In this document: piece by piece, positions 22,683 to 48,600 of the stretch
Layout: every line of letters begins with the position of its first letter
Position numbering within the stretch: the first letter of the stretch is position 1
NCBI RefSeq assembly: GCF_963678975.1
Contig: NC_089285.1
Coordinates: forward strand, 10,278,694-10,342,693
Source of the DNA: Dysidea avara
Taxonomy: Eukaryota > Porifera > Demospongiae > Dictyoceratida > Dysideidae
Length of the DNA stretch: 64,000 nucleotides
Reading direction: 5' to 3'
Made by a program: the position numbers and the translations under genes
Notes under the pieces: generated by a model
Told to the model about the DNA's origin: nothing
Seen by the model: the letters and a program-made list of their open reading frames with translations, nothing else
The model's database searches: none

Positions 22683-23247
22683 TCTCACAATTGCACAACA
22701 CCGAATACGTGCATGTTAGAATAATATAATGTTGAACGTGAAAAATTTTGAAATTTGAACAATACAAGATTGAATCTGAGAGCATTTTCAATGAAAATTG
22801 TGTATATGAATTAAGTATTGCCATATATATTAACTACACAAGTGGATGAATGAAGCCCTTTAAACAAACCAATGCACTTCATTGTATATATGTATAGGTG
22901 CAGGCAGATTTGGAAAAATTCCATAACAGAACCAACTACATGTTTCCAGTGAATGTTCTATTAGAGTAGTTAGCTGACTGCTCTACTAGAGTATCTCGAT
23001 CTTGTACACCTCCAATGCTGATCCGGGTCCTTGTTACATAAACTTTAGCATAAATCCACTGATAATACCTTAATTGGAAAGATGTTTATAAGGTGGTTTT
23101 ATGAGTATTTGTATTATTAGTGATCAAATAATTATGCTAAGACAAAATTTCATTATAATACTCAGCATATTGATCAAGTAAAACCTAAATATGAAGGGGG
23201 GGGCTTCAGCCCCCAAAGCCCCCCCCCCCCCCCTGGATCCGCCCCTG
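22683..23247 (+). mobile_element. Element ending in 'CTGGATCCGCCCCTG', copy 1
   Basis: About 560 bp that occurs again, inverted, at 43290-43838. The right end 'ggatccgcccctg' is preceded by a long C tract (23219-23233). The interior carries two copies of the CTCTAATAGA motif at 22.95-23.0 kb. The CAGGGG terminus is hAT-like by sequence, but no transposase is present. Confidence 0.75.
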
Positions 23248-23486
23248 TGTACAAGGTACTGTCCTAAAACAAAACACATACAACCACTAAACACACACAA
23301 AATAACACTTACAAAACAAATCAACAACAATAACTGCATTTAAAAATTACAACAAAAATGTTTGTAAATAGCGTGGTGAAAAACAGAACAGCTCTCAATT
23401 CCCAGACTACTGCTTGGTACTTTGTTAAGAGTATCGTCTAGCATTGATTGATGAAGGTGGGGGTATGAGGATTAGTTGTGTACATG

Positions 23487-23765
23487 CAGGGGTGGATCCA
23501 GGCGAGGATCCAGGCGAGGATCCAGGGGGGGTTCCACTTTTGAAAGAGCCTTTCTTACTCGAGATACTCTAATATAGCAGTCACAGTAGTCTTTTGAGGA
23601 GCAGTGTAGCAAGCTATGTATCTAGTTATAAATAAGGATGAGGCCTATATGGTAAGGGGCAGCTATTGACCTTTTTTTTTTTTTTTTGGTCTTCAACTTA
23701 CAGCTAGGCTGAACTTGCAATTCCAGAATGGAACCCCCCTTTTTAAAAGTCTGGATCCGCCCCTG
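23487..23765. mobile_element. MITE with CAGGGGCGGATCCAG ends
   Basis: The left 'caggggtggatccagg' and right 'ctggatccgcccctg' are inverted. Inside are a repeated 'ggatccaggcga', the motif 'gatactctaatatagcagtc' and a run of about 16 T. A related copy ends at 59919. Confidence 0.8.
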
Positions 23766-24066
23766 ACATGGGAATACATTTTGTTAGGTTGCTTGTCTGA
23801 TTTGATCGGAAAGAAATAAAATGCAATGCAATATAATAATTATGGTGAAGGAAGGACTGGCAAGAAGCCTCGGTTAGAGTCCTATAGTAACCCAATATGT
23901 GTAGCTATCCAGGGGGGGGCTCCAGGATTTTTGGTGACTGGTTTCTCATGAAGAGGGTGAAAACCCAAAATAATAGATAACTACAAGCTGAGTATAAGTG
24001 GTCTAAGCAGCAGTGTGCTAGGTAGGTAATTAAGGACTTTTATGTGGCTGTTAGTGTTCCGGCAGT

Positions 24067-24335
24067 CACGTGATTAAAAATAAAAGGTCCTGCAGCCCCC
24101 CTACAGTCTATTTCCAGTTGGTTGACTAGAGAAACAAAGTGTTAAAAGTCACGTGCTTGAAAGTAGCCAATGAGATCAGCAGCCTTCAGTTTAAACTAGT
24201 CTGGTGTGAAATTTCATTGGTTATTTCTATTCACGTGATATTTTTGCATTTGGCTTACGTGGACAACCAACCTGAAATAGACTGTATCCGCCACTACTAT
24301 TATTAATTTTGACGCTGTAAGTAGTGTCTCACGTG
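24067..24335. promoter_or_regulatory. Four CACGTG boxes upstream of gene A
   Basis: CACGTG occurs at 24067, 24150, 24232 and 24330, spaced about 80-100 bp, with the last about 90 bp before the first ATG of gene A. CACGTG is the core site of bHLH-zip factors (USF, Myc/Max, MITF/TFE). The one nearest the ATG sits in 'gtctcacgtgag', matched by 'gtctcacgtgaa' upstream of gene B. Regulatory use is inferred. Confidence 0.5.
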
Positions 24336-24426
24336 AGCTGTCCAGACCACAAAGTTTGGTATTCAGACAGTGAGCCTGTCGTCTGGGGGTGTACGTGTGG
24401 TATTGAGTCGTCTCAGTAGTGAAGTT

Positions 24427-37835
<13,409 letters not shown>

Positions 37836-38549
37836 AAACTGTGTGTAACTACTTTTTTTTTTAATTTATGTAGCTTAAAACTAAAGAGTTAATTTTTTGC
37901 ATATTATGATAGTCCAGGATTTAACTAAGTTAGTGTAAGAACAGTAAAAAGATGGTTGTGTGTTGATAACGGTCCTGAAGAAACCAATGGAGTCCACTGA
38001 CAGTAGTTTGTTAATCCACAAGTAAGAAGAAAATTTAAGTTGCTTGTTCTACAGCACTGTAGTAGAATCCAGCTAGAGTGCAGAGGATCTTTGCAATTGG
38101 GAACTGGTCAGAAACATGTGATCCAGCGATTAAAGGAGTGGGACAGTTATGCCCTTTCTTTAAGGTATTCTTCAAAACTGCTTAGATGTAATAAACTTTG
38201 TTCTGTCATTGCCTACAAGGTGTGGATCCAGAAATTGGCATGGGGAGGGGAACAAACAAGCTAAGTTGTAGGTGGTTTGGGGAGAGCACTGAGATTCTCT
38301 TGTAATATTTAAGTAGCAATGATCACTCCTTAGTAGGTTGATTTTATACCTTGTAGATAGTTGTGAAGTCTTAAAATCTGGCTATGAAATTACACCAGCT
38401 ATACAACAATTATTATTTTTAGAGGTGCTTAGTACATAGGAATGTGCTGGGTGACAATTTGACAGCTATTTTAACTGTAGTTTAGGTATAATATTAAAAT
38501 GGAGGTAATATGTGACCAGATTTTACAGAACCGAAAATGAACTTTGTAA
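37836..38549. other. Gene A 3' flank
   Basis: No canonical AATAAA is evident just after the stop. Weak similarity to the gene B 3' flank ('aattgggaactggtcagaaa' at 38096 versus 'caattgggcacaggtcagaa' at 57337) suggests the duplication extends this far. Confidence 0.45.
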
Positions 38550-38784
38550 GTGTTATCAGTTGTGCAACATGGCCCCTCACTGTCTTTTCATCTTTATCTA
38601 CTATATAGCTACACTCTTCTTCTTTTGAGGATCCAATTTCTTGTTTGCGTACTTTTCTTGTTTGTACATACTGTAAATAGTACCACCACTCACATTCATC
38701 GCACTGGACCTACAGCACAAATTAATGTGGATGTTGTTAACTTTAAAGAGTATATACATTCAGATAAGAGTAGTCCCATCCACA
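38550..38784 (+). CDS. Possible signal-peptide exon
   Basis: An open frame with a hydrophobic run 'LRIQFLVCVLFLFVHTVNS' that would serve as a signal peptide, followed by about 35 polar residues, ending at a good donor 'ccaca|gtaagtag'. No downstream exon of the same phase was recognised and there is no copy near gene B. It could be chance, a relic, or the first exon of an unseen secreted-protein gene. Confidence 0.25.
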
Positions 38785-40373
38785 GTAAGTAGTGAGTGGC
38801 TATACAACACACTTAACAATTAAACAATGCTAGATAATATACATTCGTTACTGAAATATTCATTAGAACTCATAAACTCACCATAAAATCTCTGCCATGT
38901 TATATTTTCCTACTTCATCTCAGTAGGCAATGTGCATGCCTCATTCAATAGCAAAGATTCAGTTCAAAAAGAATTTATTGCACATGCAATTAATTATGCT
39001 AATAATGCTACGCTACAGCCAGATTTACATTAATTTGCAAACTGGAAGATTGCTTTCTCTACAGTTAAATCTCTTTGCTACCTCCCTCAATGTTATTGTA
39101 TCAGCATTCTCCAGGTCTTCCTCTGTTTGGGCAATCATTACATTGTACTTCTCGAGCTCATCTGATTAAAATTGTCTGCTCAACACTCCTTTAGTGCATG
39201 CCATTAGGCACAAATATCCATTTTTAAGTGGAAGCTATAGTGTACTAGCTAAACAATAGATTATGTAGCAACAATAGAATAAAATATTTAATGAAATAAT
39301 ATACATATATGTGACTGAAAAAAATTGGCTAGATTTTCCAATGGATACAAATTAATTAATATGGTTGCTATCACATATGTGTGGGTATTGTTCTATAATT
39401 GTAGGGAAGTATAGGCTCTTGGGAAAATCTTTTATAAGCAGAATAGACCACCGTATGTAATATTATTAATCAATAATTGAAAGCACGCAATAACAACTAA
39501 CTCTTACAGCTACAGTACACAATATTAATATTACAAGTATGCATAATGAATTATTACATCATGTCACATCATTACATTACATCATAAACTCTATTGCAGG
39601 TATGAAGGAGGAGTAGCATTATGTAATAATGGCCTGATTTTTCAATTTTCATTGCATTAATTAAACAATGGATCATGAATCCAATAGGAGTAATATATGT
39701 GTAGCAATTGCAGCCACAATGTACTGTGTGGAAGAAGAAATAAAGATTAAAATTTACAATACGTTTTCAGTGTATGTGGTTGCTATGCAACAGCTAGATA
39801 ATTAACTCGACTATTCTAAAGAACATACAGTACTAGTATACCAGCTTGTGTACTTTCAAAGTAATAGCATTTCCACTGTGGAGAAAAAAAGCACTTGTGC
39901 ATTCAGGAGTGGAAGCGTAGAATGTGACAGCTTTATTATCAAAGTCAACCACTCATAGTATTATTGTGAAATATTACATCATCTGCAGTTTCACAATTGG
40001 TGTAACATTCCTGGAATGTCAACAATCTACAAACAGTACACAACACTATTAGTCAGTCAGCAACTTACTGCTTTCAAATCTATACTTAAACATTAATTGT
40101 TTCGAAATGTATATAAACCTATATATCACCAAGCCTGGAGTTTGATTGTGGGTTTAATTTCACTCAACTGAGGCTACCTTAAAATATGTACGGCCCCCAC
40201 TGATCATCTTTTTCATCTTTCTACTGTTGACTGGATTAATCTAATGGAAATTCTATGAGTTAATGTTAATCAAGAGTAAATTTACTCTTGGTTAATGCAA
40301 ATTGGTTACTTTATTGATACAAACATACCGGCTTTGTTAACCTATCACTACAATAAAATGTGTTTTGTGCATA
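38785..40373. other. Intergenic DNA without recognisable features
   Basis: The ORF at 38930-39169 lacks motifs. No TIRs or arrays noticed. Confidence 0.45.
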
Positions 40374-40427
40374 TCACACACACACACACACACACACATC
40401 ATCCATTGCAGCCACACATCATCCATT

Positions 40428-40465
<38 letters not shown>

Positions 40466-40492
40466 CATCCACACACACACCATCACACATCA
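40374..40492. repeat. Compound (CA)n microsatellite with 'catcatccattgc' units
   Basis: CA runs interrupted by repeated 'cacatcatcca'. The ORF through it is repeat-driven. Confidence 0.95.
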
Positions 40493-40494
40493 TC

Positions 40495-40605
40495 CATCAA
40501 TGTGAACCATCATCCATTAGTTAGCAAATGAGATGATGGTTCACATTTGCTAACTAATGGACAAATGGGTTTACATTTGCTAACTAATGGACAATTGTGG
40601 ACAAT
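40495..40605. repeat. Small inverted/direct repeat cluster
   Basis: 'ccattagttagcaaatg' is followed by two inverted copies, 'catttgctaactaatgg', at 40538 and 40573, so a stable hairpin can form with either partner. Confidence 0.85.
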
Positions 40606-41272
40606 CATCTCCTACATATCACATACACCACAGGAGTGCATGCTATGTAAAGCACATTTAGAGCATACCACATAATTATGCACAAATACACATTTTATTG
40701 TAACATGTCTGTGTAATGGCTTAGACCAAAATAAGTTTATTTATTGCACATAAATTCAATAAAATTGATGCTTTTATGATACATCCTACTACCTCTAAAT
40801 GATAAAAGATGCCATGTACACCAATATACGGTCACACTGCTTGTCTTGTGTGCTTCACACACTATATCCTGAAAGTGTGCCTGCACCCCAAGGGTGTGCT
40901 GCTGGTTGAGTGTGCTATGACCACCTCAGTTTTAACAATGTAGGTTTGCATCATGCAGTAAAGCAAATTATATCTTAATTACAGTAAAGCAAAATACATC
41001 TCATGCAGTTCTAGATAATAGAATAGCTAATCATACCAAAATATGATTGCTCTATAGATGTATATAGCTACCTAGCTAGCTCAATCTTCACTGAATTACA
41101 GAAAACGCTTAGCGAGACTAGCCCCTTCCCCCTCCCTCTTCCCCAAAAAGAAATGAAAGCAGAGTGCCATCCGGCATAGTCAATAGGTACGGCAGTGCAA
41201 AAAACTTTCTGCTTGATATTATATGCAAAGCAGGTTAGCTATAGCCTATACTCAGATGGTACGATTTTCCGT

Positions 41273-41337
41273 ACCATACGCGTATGGTTGTACCGTACGC
41301 GTATACGCATATGGTATGTACCATACGCGTATGGTAC
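41273..41337. repeat. Cluster of long perfect palindromes around ACGCGT
   Basis: ACCATACGCGTATGGT (41273-41288) and GTACCATACGCGTATGGTAC (41318-41337) are perfect palindromes. A third ACGCGTATACGC-type half-palindrome lies between them and 'catatggtat' repeats follow. Confidence 0.95.
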
Positions 41338-41829
41338 AAAATACACATATGGTATAGAACAGAATTACCAAGTTGCAAAATGACTAGCAAATAATGAGTC
41401 AATGAATTCTCCGTATCACATGTCTCCCTGCACTAACATTAAAGGCAATTGATATAGGTTCTGTAATGTTGTATCAAAACATTAGCTGAGCTAATTGAAA
41501 TTTTTGCTAACCAGCTGGATTAGCTACTATACTGGACTGAATAAGTTGTGTTATATCAACAAGGAAATATTTACAGAAAGTTTTCAGTGAATGTTAAACA
41601 ATGTGTCTTAATTAATTGCTAAGCCATATATGGGAATTTAAGAGGAAGTATTTCCTTTTTCATTGTTGGCTATAATAATTATCCACCTGTATCCTGTTAT
41701 GATTGTGTTTAATAAAATGTTGTAAAATAGATGACCTAACAAGGAATATGTGCATTGTTTAAAGTGATAATTTTAGGGGGGACAAGGAAGCTGTGTCATG
41801 CATGCTATCATGAGTCAACACCTTACTTG

Positions 41830-42170
41830 TGTTGTCAGTCGGGACACAAAGGAGGACAAAGGGAAGTCCATGATGCAAGCATTGTACATATTGCAGTTGG
41901 CAAAAAGGCATGCATGTCTCAGGACAAAGCAACAAAGCCTGTAGCCATATCCATTGTTGAGATATGAAGGCAGTCAGACAGCATAAAATTCTGTTATATA
42001 GAAAGATTTTAAAATTTCATCAAATTTATGGGATCGCTCCAAAGATATTTAGGGGCTTGGCTATGCCTAGGAGGTTTGGGTTTTTTGCCCCAACAATAGG
42101 TAATCATCACCCAAAAAACAGTCTTTCATCTTTCCTTTATAGCTAGCTAACAGCTTGGCAGTCACTGATG
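41830..42170 (+). repeat. Repeat family R1, partial copy upstream of gene B
   Basis: 'gggacacaaaggaggacaaa' plus 'gggaagtcc', then 'ttggcaaaaaggcatgc', and an end with 'cctaggaggtttgggttttt'. The donor GT is changed to GG here. Confidence 0.7.
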
Positions 42171-42241
42171 ATCCCTAACTGAACTGTAATTACAGTTATA
42201 TAAATTAAAATAGTTGTGATTTAGAGTCAAAAGTATCGTCT

Positions 42242-42247
42242 CACGTG
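42242..42247. promoter_or_regulatory. CACGTG box upstream of gene B
   Basis: Lies in 'gtctcacgtgaa', about 115 bp before the ATG of gene B, matching the box nearest the ATG of gene A. An inverted CCAAT ('attgg') occurs between it and the ATG at about 42.31 kb. Confidence 0.45.
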
Positions 42248-42362
42248 AATAGCCCCCAAGGTTTAGTAGCTTCCGAGTACTGAATCTCTAATCGAGCGGC
42301 GCCCGCCATTGGTAATTAGGGTAGGACGCTGCCTGACTTCGACTTCGACTGGGAGATAAGTG

Positions 42363-42608
42363 ATGGCCTGTTGCTGCTATGTTGGCGAGAATCTTTGCCG
42401 CTGTTTATTCCTTCGCCGAAAAAAGAGAACCTGCTTACAAGGGTGGCAAACAATTTACAAATATTTACAAGAAACTTTACCTCCAGTTTTGCCGCCAGAA
42501 GATATCGATAAAAATAACTTTACCGTTGTCCAATACAAGAACCTCCGTCTCAAGATTTATGGCAAGATAGTAGTGGATGAAGTCTTATACACACTAGTGA
42601 AATGGGAA
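42363..42608 (+). CDS. Gene B exon 1
   Basis: 82 codons ending 'gaa|gtaagtg' at phase 0. Starts MACCCYVGENLCRC and carries a 4-residue insertion ('QETLPPVLP' versus 'QTVLP' in A). A second frame is open over part of the exon ('GGKQFTNIYKK') but would not keep the silent-change pattern. Confidence 0.76.
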
Positions 42609-45600
42609 GTAAGTGCATCGAATTAATAGAGTATATCAGGACCGAAATGGAACGTGGATATTTCTGGCTAGCTATAGCTATAGCTATAGGGACTGTCCAG
42701 AATGGACTAACAATTAGATTGTAAGTGTAGGTCTATTGTTTATGCCTTTTACATCAATAATGATGGTTTTTCCTCCATGATGGCCCCACCTGGAGATTGT
42801 GCCAATTGGTTCAAAAGGCCTCACCCATTGGGGACCTCTTCAGACCACCCAGCACACTGGCATGCACTTAGCTATCTGATAAGTGCATAGTTCATGCATG
42901 TGGCAGTGCATGCATAGTTTGAATTCATGCCATCGATAAGTGCATAGTTGAACTTGATCATTGTCCTAGTTGCCAACTCAATGTTATATTACTATATTTG
43001 CCATTAACTGAATGTTTGCCATTAAATTATGTAGTACTATATACTTTCATTATATGCTATTATCATGAGTTAATAACTTGTGGTATTAGCTATACTAGAT
43101 AATATATCACAGAGTGTCCTGACAATATACTGTTACCTAATGTAGATTATATAAGGTAGATTATAATGCACATAGCTATGCATGTAATCAAGACACACGG
43201 TAGTGTGTCGTGTGGCCCAAGAAGCCGGCGCGGCACACCGTGAGTATATTAACAGGAAGAAAGTAAACGCGATTTTCACACCTTTGTAGCAGGGGCGGAT
43301 CCAGGGGAGGGGGGCTTTGGGGGCTGAAGCCCTCCCTTCATATTTAGGCTTTACTTAATCAATATGCTAAGTATATTATAATGAAATTTTGTCTTAGCAT
43401 AATTATATGATCACTAATAATATAAATACTCATAAAACCACCTTATAAACATCTTTCCAAGGTATTATCAGTGGATTTATGCTAAAGTTTGTGTAACAAG
43501 GACCTGGATCAGGATTGGAGGTGTACAAGATCGAGATACTCTAATATAGAGTAGTCAGCTAACTACTCTAATAGAACATTCACTGGAAACACGTAGTTGG
43601 TTCTGTTATGGAATTTTTCCAAATCTGCCTGCACCTATACATACAATGAAGTGCATTGGTCTGTTTAAAGGGCTTCATTCATCTACTTGTGTAGTCAGTT
43701 AATATGTATGGCAATACTTAATTCAGGTACACAATTTCCATTGAAAATGCTCTCAGATTCAATCTTGCATTGTTCAAATTTTCCACTTTCAACATTCTTA
43801 TTCTAACATGCACCTATTCAGTGTTGTGAGCCATTATAATAAACAAAAAATAGTACAGCTGAAAATACCAATGATTCTATTTTTGTACTTAAAGTTTCTT
43901 TGGTAAAGCACAGTATCTATATATAGCTTAGCAATTTATGTGATTACTTTTTAATAATGTATAAAATGCATGGCAGTTATGAAATCTAGACAAGTGCATG
44001 CCTAGAGCCAACCTGCCCAGCTATGCGAGCTATGAAATCAAAAGTTGTGTAGAATGCTATAAAATTATCATTTCTTACTTTCCATCTTTAATTTCGTGAA
44101 CTTACCATGAAAACGTATAGCTTAGATATTTTACTCAGAAACAAGACTACACAAAAGATTGAGATATTCTAATAGAACAGTCACATAGATAAGCAATATA
44201 ATAGCTTCTTGCTATGGCTAGAGCAAGTGAAGAGATCAAGATACTCTAATAGAGTACTGTAGCTATATGCTGTTAGAAATGGTCAATTACCAAAGATTAA
44301 TGCTGAGCAAAATATATAATTCTGTGCAAATATGTAGGTATATAATTATATACTGAAAAGAAAAACTGGTGGAAGAAAGTAGATTTATCTAAAAAGGGGG
44401 AGGTTGCCTAAGTGACCTCCCTTATTTTATAGCTATGATCCCTAATTGAACTGAAAATTCCTAATTTTTCCTTGTACTTGTTTGTTTACTTTTTGTAACA
44501 TAACAGTAAAAACAAACTAATGTCCGCCATAATACTATTTTTGTGTAGTGACGTTCACTACTACTTTAGTAGTGGTGTTTATCACCATGTAGTGACGTTC
44601 ACCACCATGTAGTGATGTTCACCACCATGTAGTGATGTTCACCACCATGTTCACCACCATGATGTAGTGACATTCACCACCATGTAGTGACGTTCACCAC
44701 CATGTAGTGACGTTCACCACCATGTAGTTACGTTCACCACCATGTAGTGACGTTCACCACCATGTAGTGATGTTCACCACCATGTAGTTACGTTCACCAC
44801 CATGTAGTGACGTTCACCACCATGTAGTTACGTTCACCACCATGTAGTGACGTTCACCACCATGTAGTGACGTTCACCACCATGTAGTGATGTTCACCAC
44901 CATGTAGTTACGTTCACCACCATGTAGTGACGTTCACCACCATGTAGTGAAGGTCACTACATAAGTAGTGGGTATTGTGGTAGAAATTGGTGAAATTCAC
45001 TGCTAATTTTTAGTGTATCACTGGTAAACCAGTGCATACCACATCAAAAGAAAAAATGGTACCATACTCAATGTTTTTATCTAAATGTGTGCCCTAACTA
45101 TTATAAATTTATTAAAAAACTTAACTATGTTCAGCAGTTACACAGTGTTACAGACAAAGAAAGACCATCACGAGAAGTATCTCTACAATCAATCCAGTTA
45201 GTATAGCCAATATCCATTACAAATGCCATCACACACACTATAGCAACTATGAATCAGTACCTTGTGCTGTCATCAAGAAGATGTTGGACACAAAGGAGGA
45301 CAAAGGTAAAAGTCTTCCTTGTTTGTTGTACTGCAGTATGCCAAATGACACCTGTCGGGCTGAAGTGACTTTCAACAGTGAAAAATCAAGCTCATAGACT
45401 TAGCTGTTATTGAGTTAGCTATGTTTGTCTGAAGGCAGTTAGTTAGTCAATCAGCAGAAAACTTTTCTGTAATAACTTATCTGAAGCGCTAAGAAGACAC
45501 TTTTGGGCTTAATTCTACCTAACCAATACTGCCAAGGTCAATAATCTTTGTGAGGAAGTGCAAACATTCATGATCCTCAATACATAGTACCATACTGTTG

Positions 45601-48600
45601 ATAATTAGAGGGAAATATTTGTTTGTAGTATACAGCCTATAACTTCCCATTTTCAAGCATTATGTATATTCTTCAGCCATTGACTTGATAGTAACCCCCT
45701 TTAGTGCCCTTCTTTTGTTCTGCCCTCCTCAAGGTCATAAAAATCTCATTATTTTAGCACAATTGAAATCCACTATTGAGCATTTGATCAGAGAGCATTT
45801 TCCTGGTACAACAAAGTATTACCACAGGGCACATAGTCAACAGCAGTATAGTTGGCACTGAACTTGAATGAAGAGAATTTAGCATGGTAAGATGGTGAGA
45901 TAAAAGTGGGACCACATCACACCCCCCAAAATCATATACCAAAAGCTTGGGTGTATGAACTGTCAAGGACTAAATGATAATTATTATAACGATTATGATA
46001 TGATAGCTAGTTATGTGTATATGTGACTGAGTCTGGGAAAATAGAACATGTGGCCACTAACTGTACCCCATCACATATCTCATCACTGGAATAGAGTATT
46101 TGCATCCTGTACTTATACATTTAATGTTTAATAAATGATGAAATTTGCGTGGCTATATAGCATAATAAAGTTATGAATCATTAAATTTTGAAAAGTAGGC
46201 AAACTTTATGTGCCTACATGCCCCATTTTCACAAGCCCAGTCACATAATACTTGAAAGCAATGTTATAGACTACATGTCTGATAGCCATTATTGCTTGTG
46301 TTTTAATTTTTCTCATGTATTGCACTAGTACTACCACATTGAGCGATATGCCACATGGATGCGATTTGATAACATAACAGAGGGAGTGTGTTTTATACAA
46401 CACCAGGCAGCAGGCACCACTTATCAGTATGGTTTAACTGAGACAGGACCATGGAATCCGTTACCATCATCTGCACCTTTTGGAGACAGTGAGTCATGTG
46501 TACATATTAGAATTATGTGAATATGCACTAAAACAGCTGAGCTGTGCAGTACAACCTCTAGTAGGAATAATTATGATCAAATGTGAATTAACTGCAGCAA
46601 TACAAATTTGTAACAATAACATTACAGTTTAATTGACAATATTATAGCTGTCACTTCCTGGCTGTTGCCTTTGAGGCATACAAGGTAACCTGGAGGAGAC
46701 TAAGTGTGGAGCTTGACTAGACATTGGCTGGCCTGCAGTTTGAATCCTGAGGTTTGAGGGATATTTTCCTTTGTTTGACCCATTTTCTGTTCTGCGTGCC
46801 TGCCTTGCCTTGCCTTGCCTTGCCTTTCCTGCCTGCCTGCCTGCCTGCCTGCCCTGCCTGCCTGCCTGCCTGCCTACCCTGCCTGCCTGCCTTCAGACAA
46901 GAGTTATTTGATAACAGCTATATAAGGCTATGGGCTTTTTTTTTCACTGTTCGATGTCACTTCAGCTTGACAGGTGTCTTGGCATACTGCAGTATTTACA
47001 ATTCACACATCATGGACTTACCTTTGTCCTCATTTATACCCCATTTCTTTTTGCTAACAGCCCAAGGTGTCAATTTGCGGTAGCACAATGGCTTTCTATG
47101 TTCGTAACTGTATTTTCCGTGGAGACTGGCAGAGGTGCTTCTCTTACTGTTCTTCACTTGTAATGCTATGTAGCAGGCTGAACATAGCTGAAAGCAAAGC
47201 ATAATGCCCAATTCACTGGTATTGATAATTGGGGTACACAAATCGTCCATATTTTTGTGGTGACTGGATTGATTGCAGAGGTGCTTCTACTGTTCTTCAT
47301 TTGCAGAGCTATGTAACGGACTGAAAGTGAAGTGTAATGGCCACTTCAATTTCCAGTCAAAAGTGAATTAGTAGTTTATAGTTTGGACATGCGTTCAGAT
47401 GAAAACATTAACACAGGTACTATTCTTATGATATGATATGTGTGGGTTCACCAGTACAAGTATGAGGAAGTTTAAGTTCAATAAGGGACCATAGGAAAAA
47501 GTAGGAAGCAAGAGAGGTCTCCTACACCTGCAGATACTCTAGTGGACATTTAATCCCTACTTCAGTCATGAGCATAGACTGAATAAGGGATTAAATGTCC
47601 ACTAGTACATCTACAAGTGTAGGCAACCTTCCTTTATCCCTACTTTCTCTATGATCTCTAATTGAACTTAAAATTCCTAATTTTCCTTATATTTTAAACT
47701 GTGTGGCATGTATATAGCTCTGGAAAACTTGCCTTTGTGGTTGCATGCTATAACAAACTCACTAGGAATTGTTGTGAAATGCACCTAGGTCCTCAGTAGC
47801 TATAATTTAAGGTGTATATTACGATCCACTGCAATGACGTTAATGCTAATAATTTTAACAATGCACACAGCCATTATTAAAATTTTTTATCATTAACATC
47901 ATTGTAGCCATTTCTTGGCTGCCACCTTTGATTTCACAACTTTTTCACCCAGGTTTTTTAAGGCCGCACCATTTTTTCACAACTTGACTGTTTTCTGTGG
48001 ATTTTACTTCTTTTTGTACTTTATAAGGTCCCAAAACCAGCCTATGGCTGACTTTGATGTTTGTTTTTACTCACATTCTTCTTTACTATGCAGATACAAT
48101 GATGATTATTGAAGACAGACTTATAAATGTATTTTATTACATGATTTAATTCAATATTTGATAATCATACAGTACGATAGTACTATATAGTAGGGACCAC
48201 AAAGGAGTAGGCGTGGCCCATGAAATAGCATCACCCAAAAACCAGCCTTAATTTTCCCTGATGATGATGAGGCTGTATTGGTTATGTAAAACTAAGCCCA
48301 AAAAAGCTTTCAGATCGACCCGAAATGCTCTTAACGAGTTGCAATTTTAAAAATAATTTATTTAATGGAATTTTCTACTGACTGACTGACTGAGTAACTG
48401 ACTGACTGATGCCTTCAGGCGTAACTCGATAAACGCTAAGGATACGGGCTTGCTTTTTTCACTGTTTGACGTCGCTTCGGCCTGACAGGTACCAATTGGC
48501 ATACCGCAGTACGTACAATGCCTTCTTCATGGACTTACCAGTGTCCTCCTTTGTGTCCCATTCATCTTTGCTGACAGCGAAAAGTGTCGATTTGGTGATA

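Noticed and set aside
42379-42570. Alternative open frame in exon 1 of gene B (and 24419-24619 in gene A)
   Set aside because: Differences between A and B fall on third positions of the other frame, and this frame stops before the splice donor.
44583-44960. Regular 20-bp units that look CRISPR-like
   Set aside because: Units are contiguous without spacers, the setting is an animal intron and no cas genes exist; it is a minisatellite.
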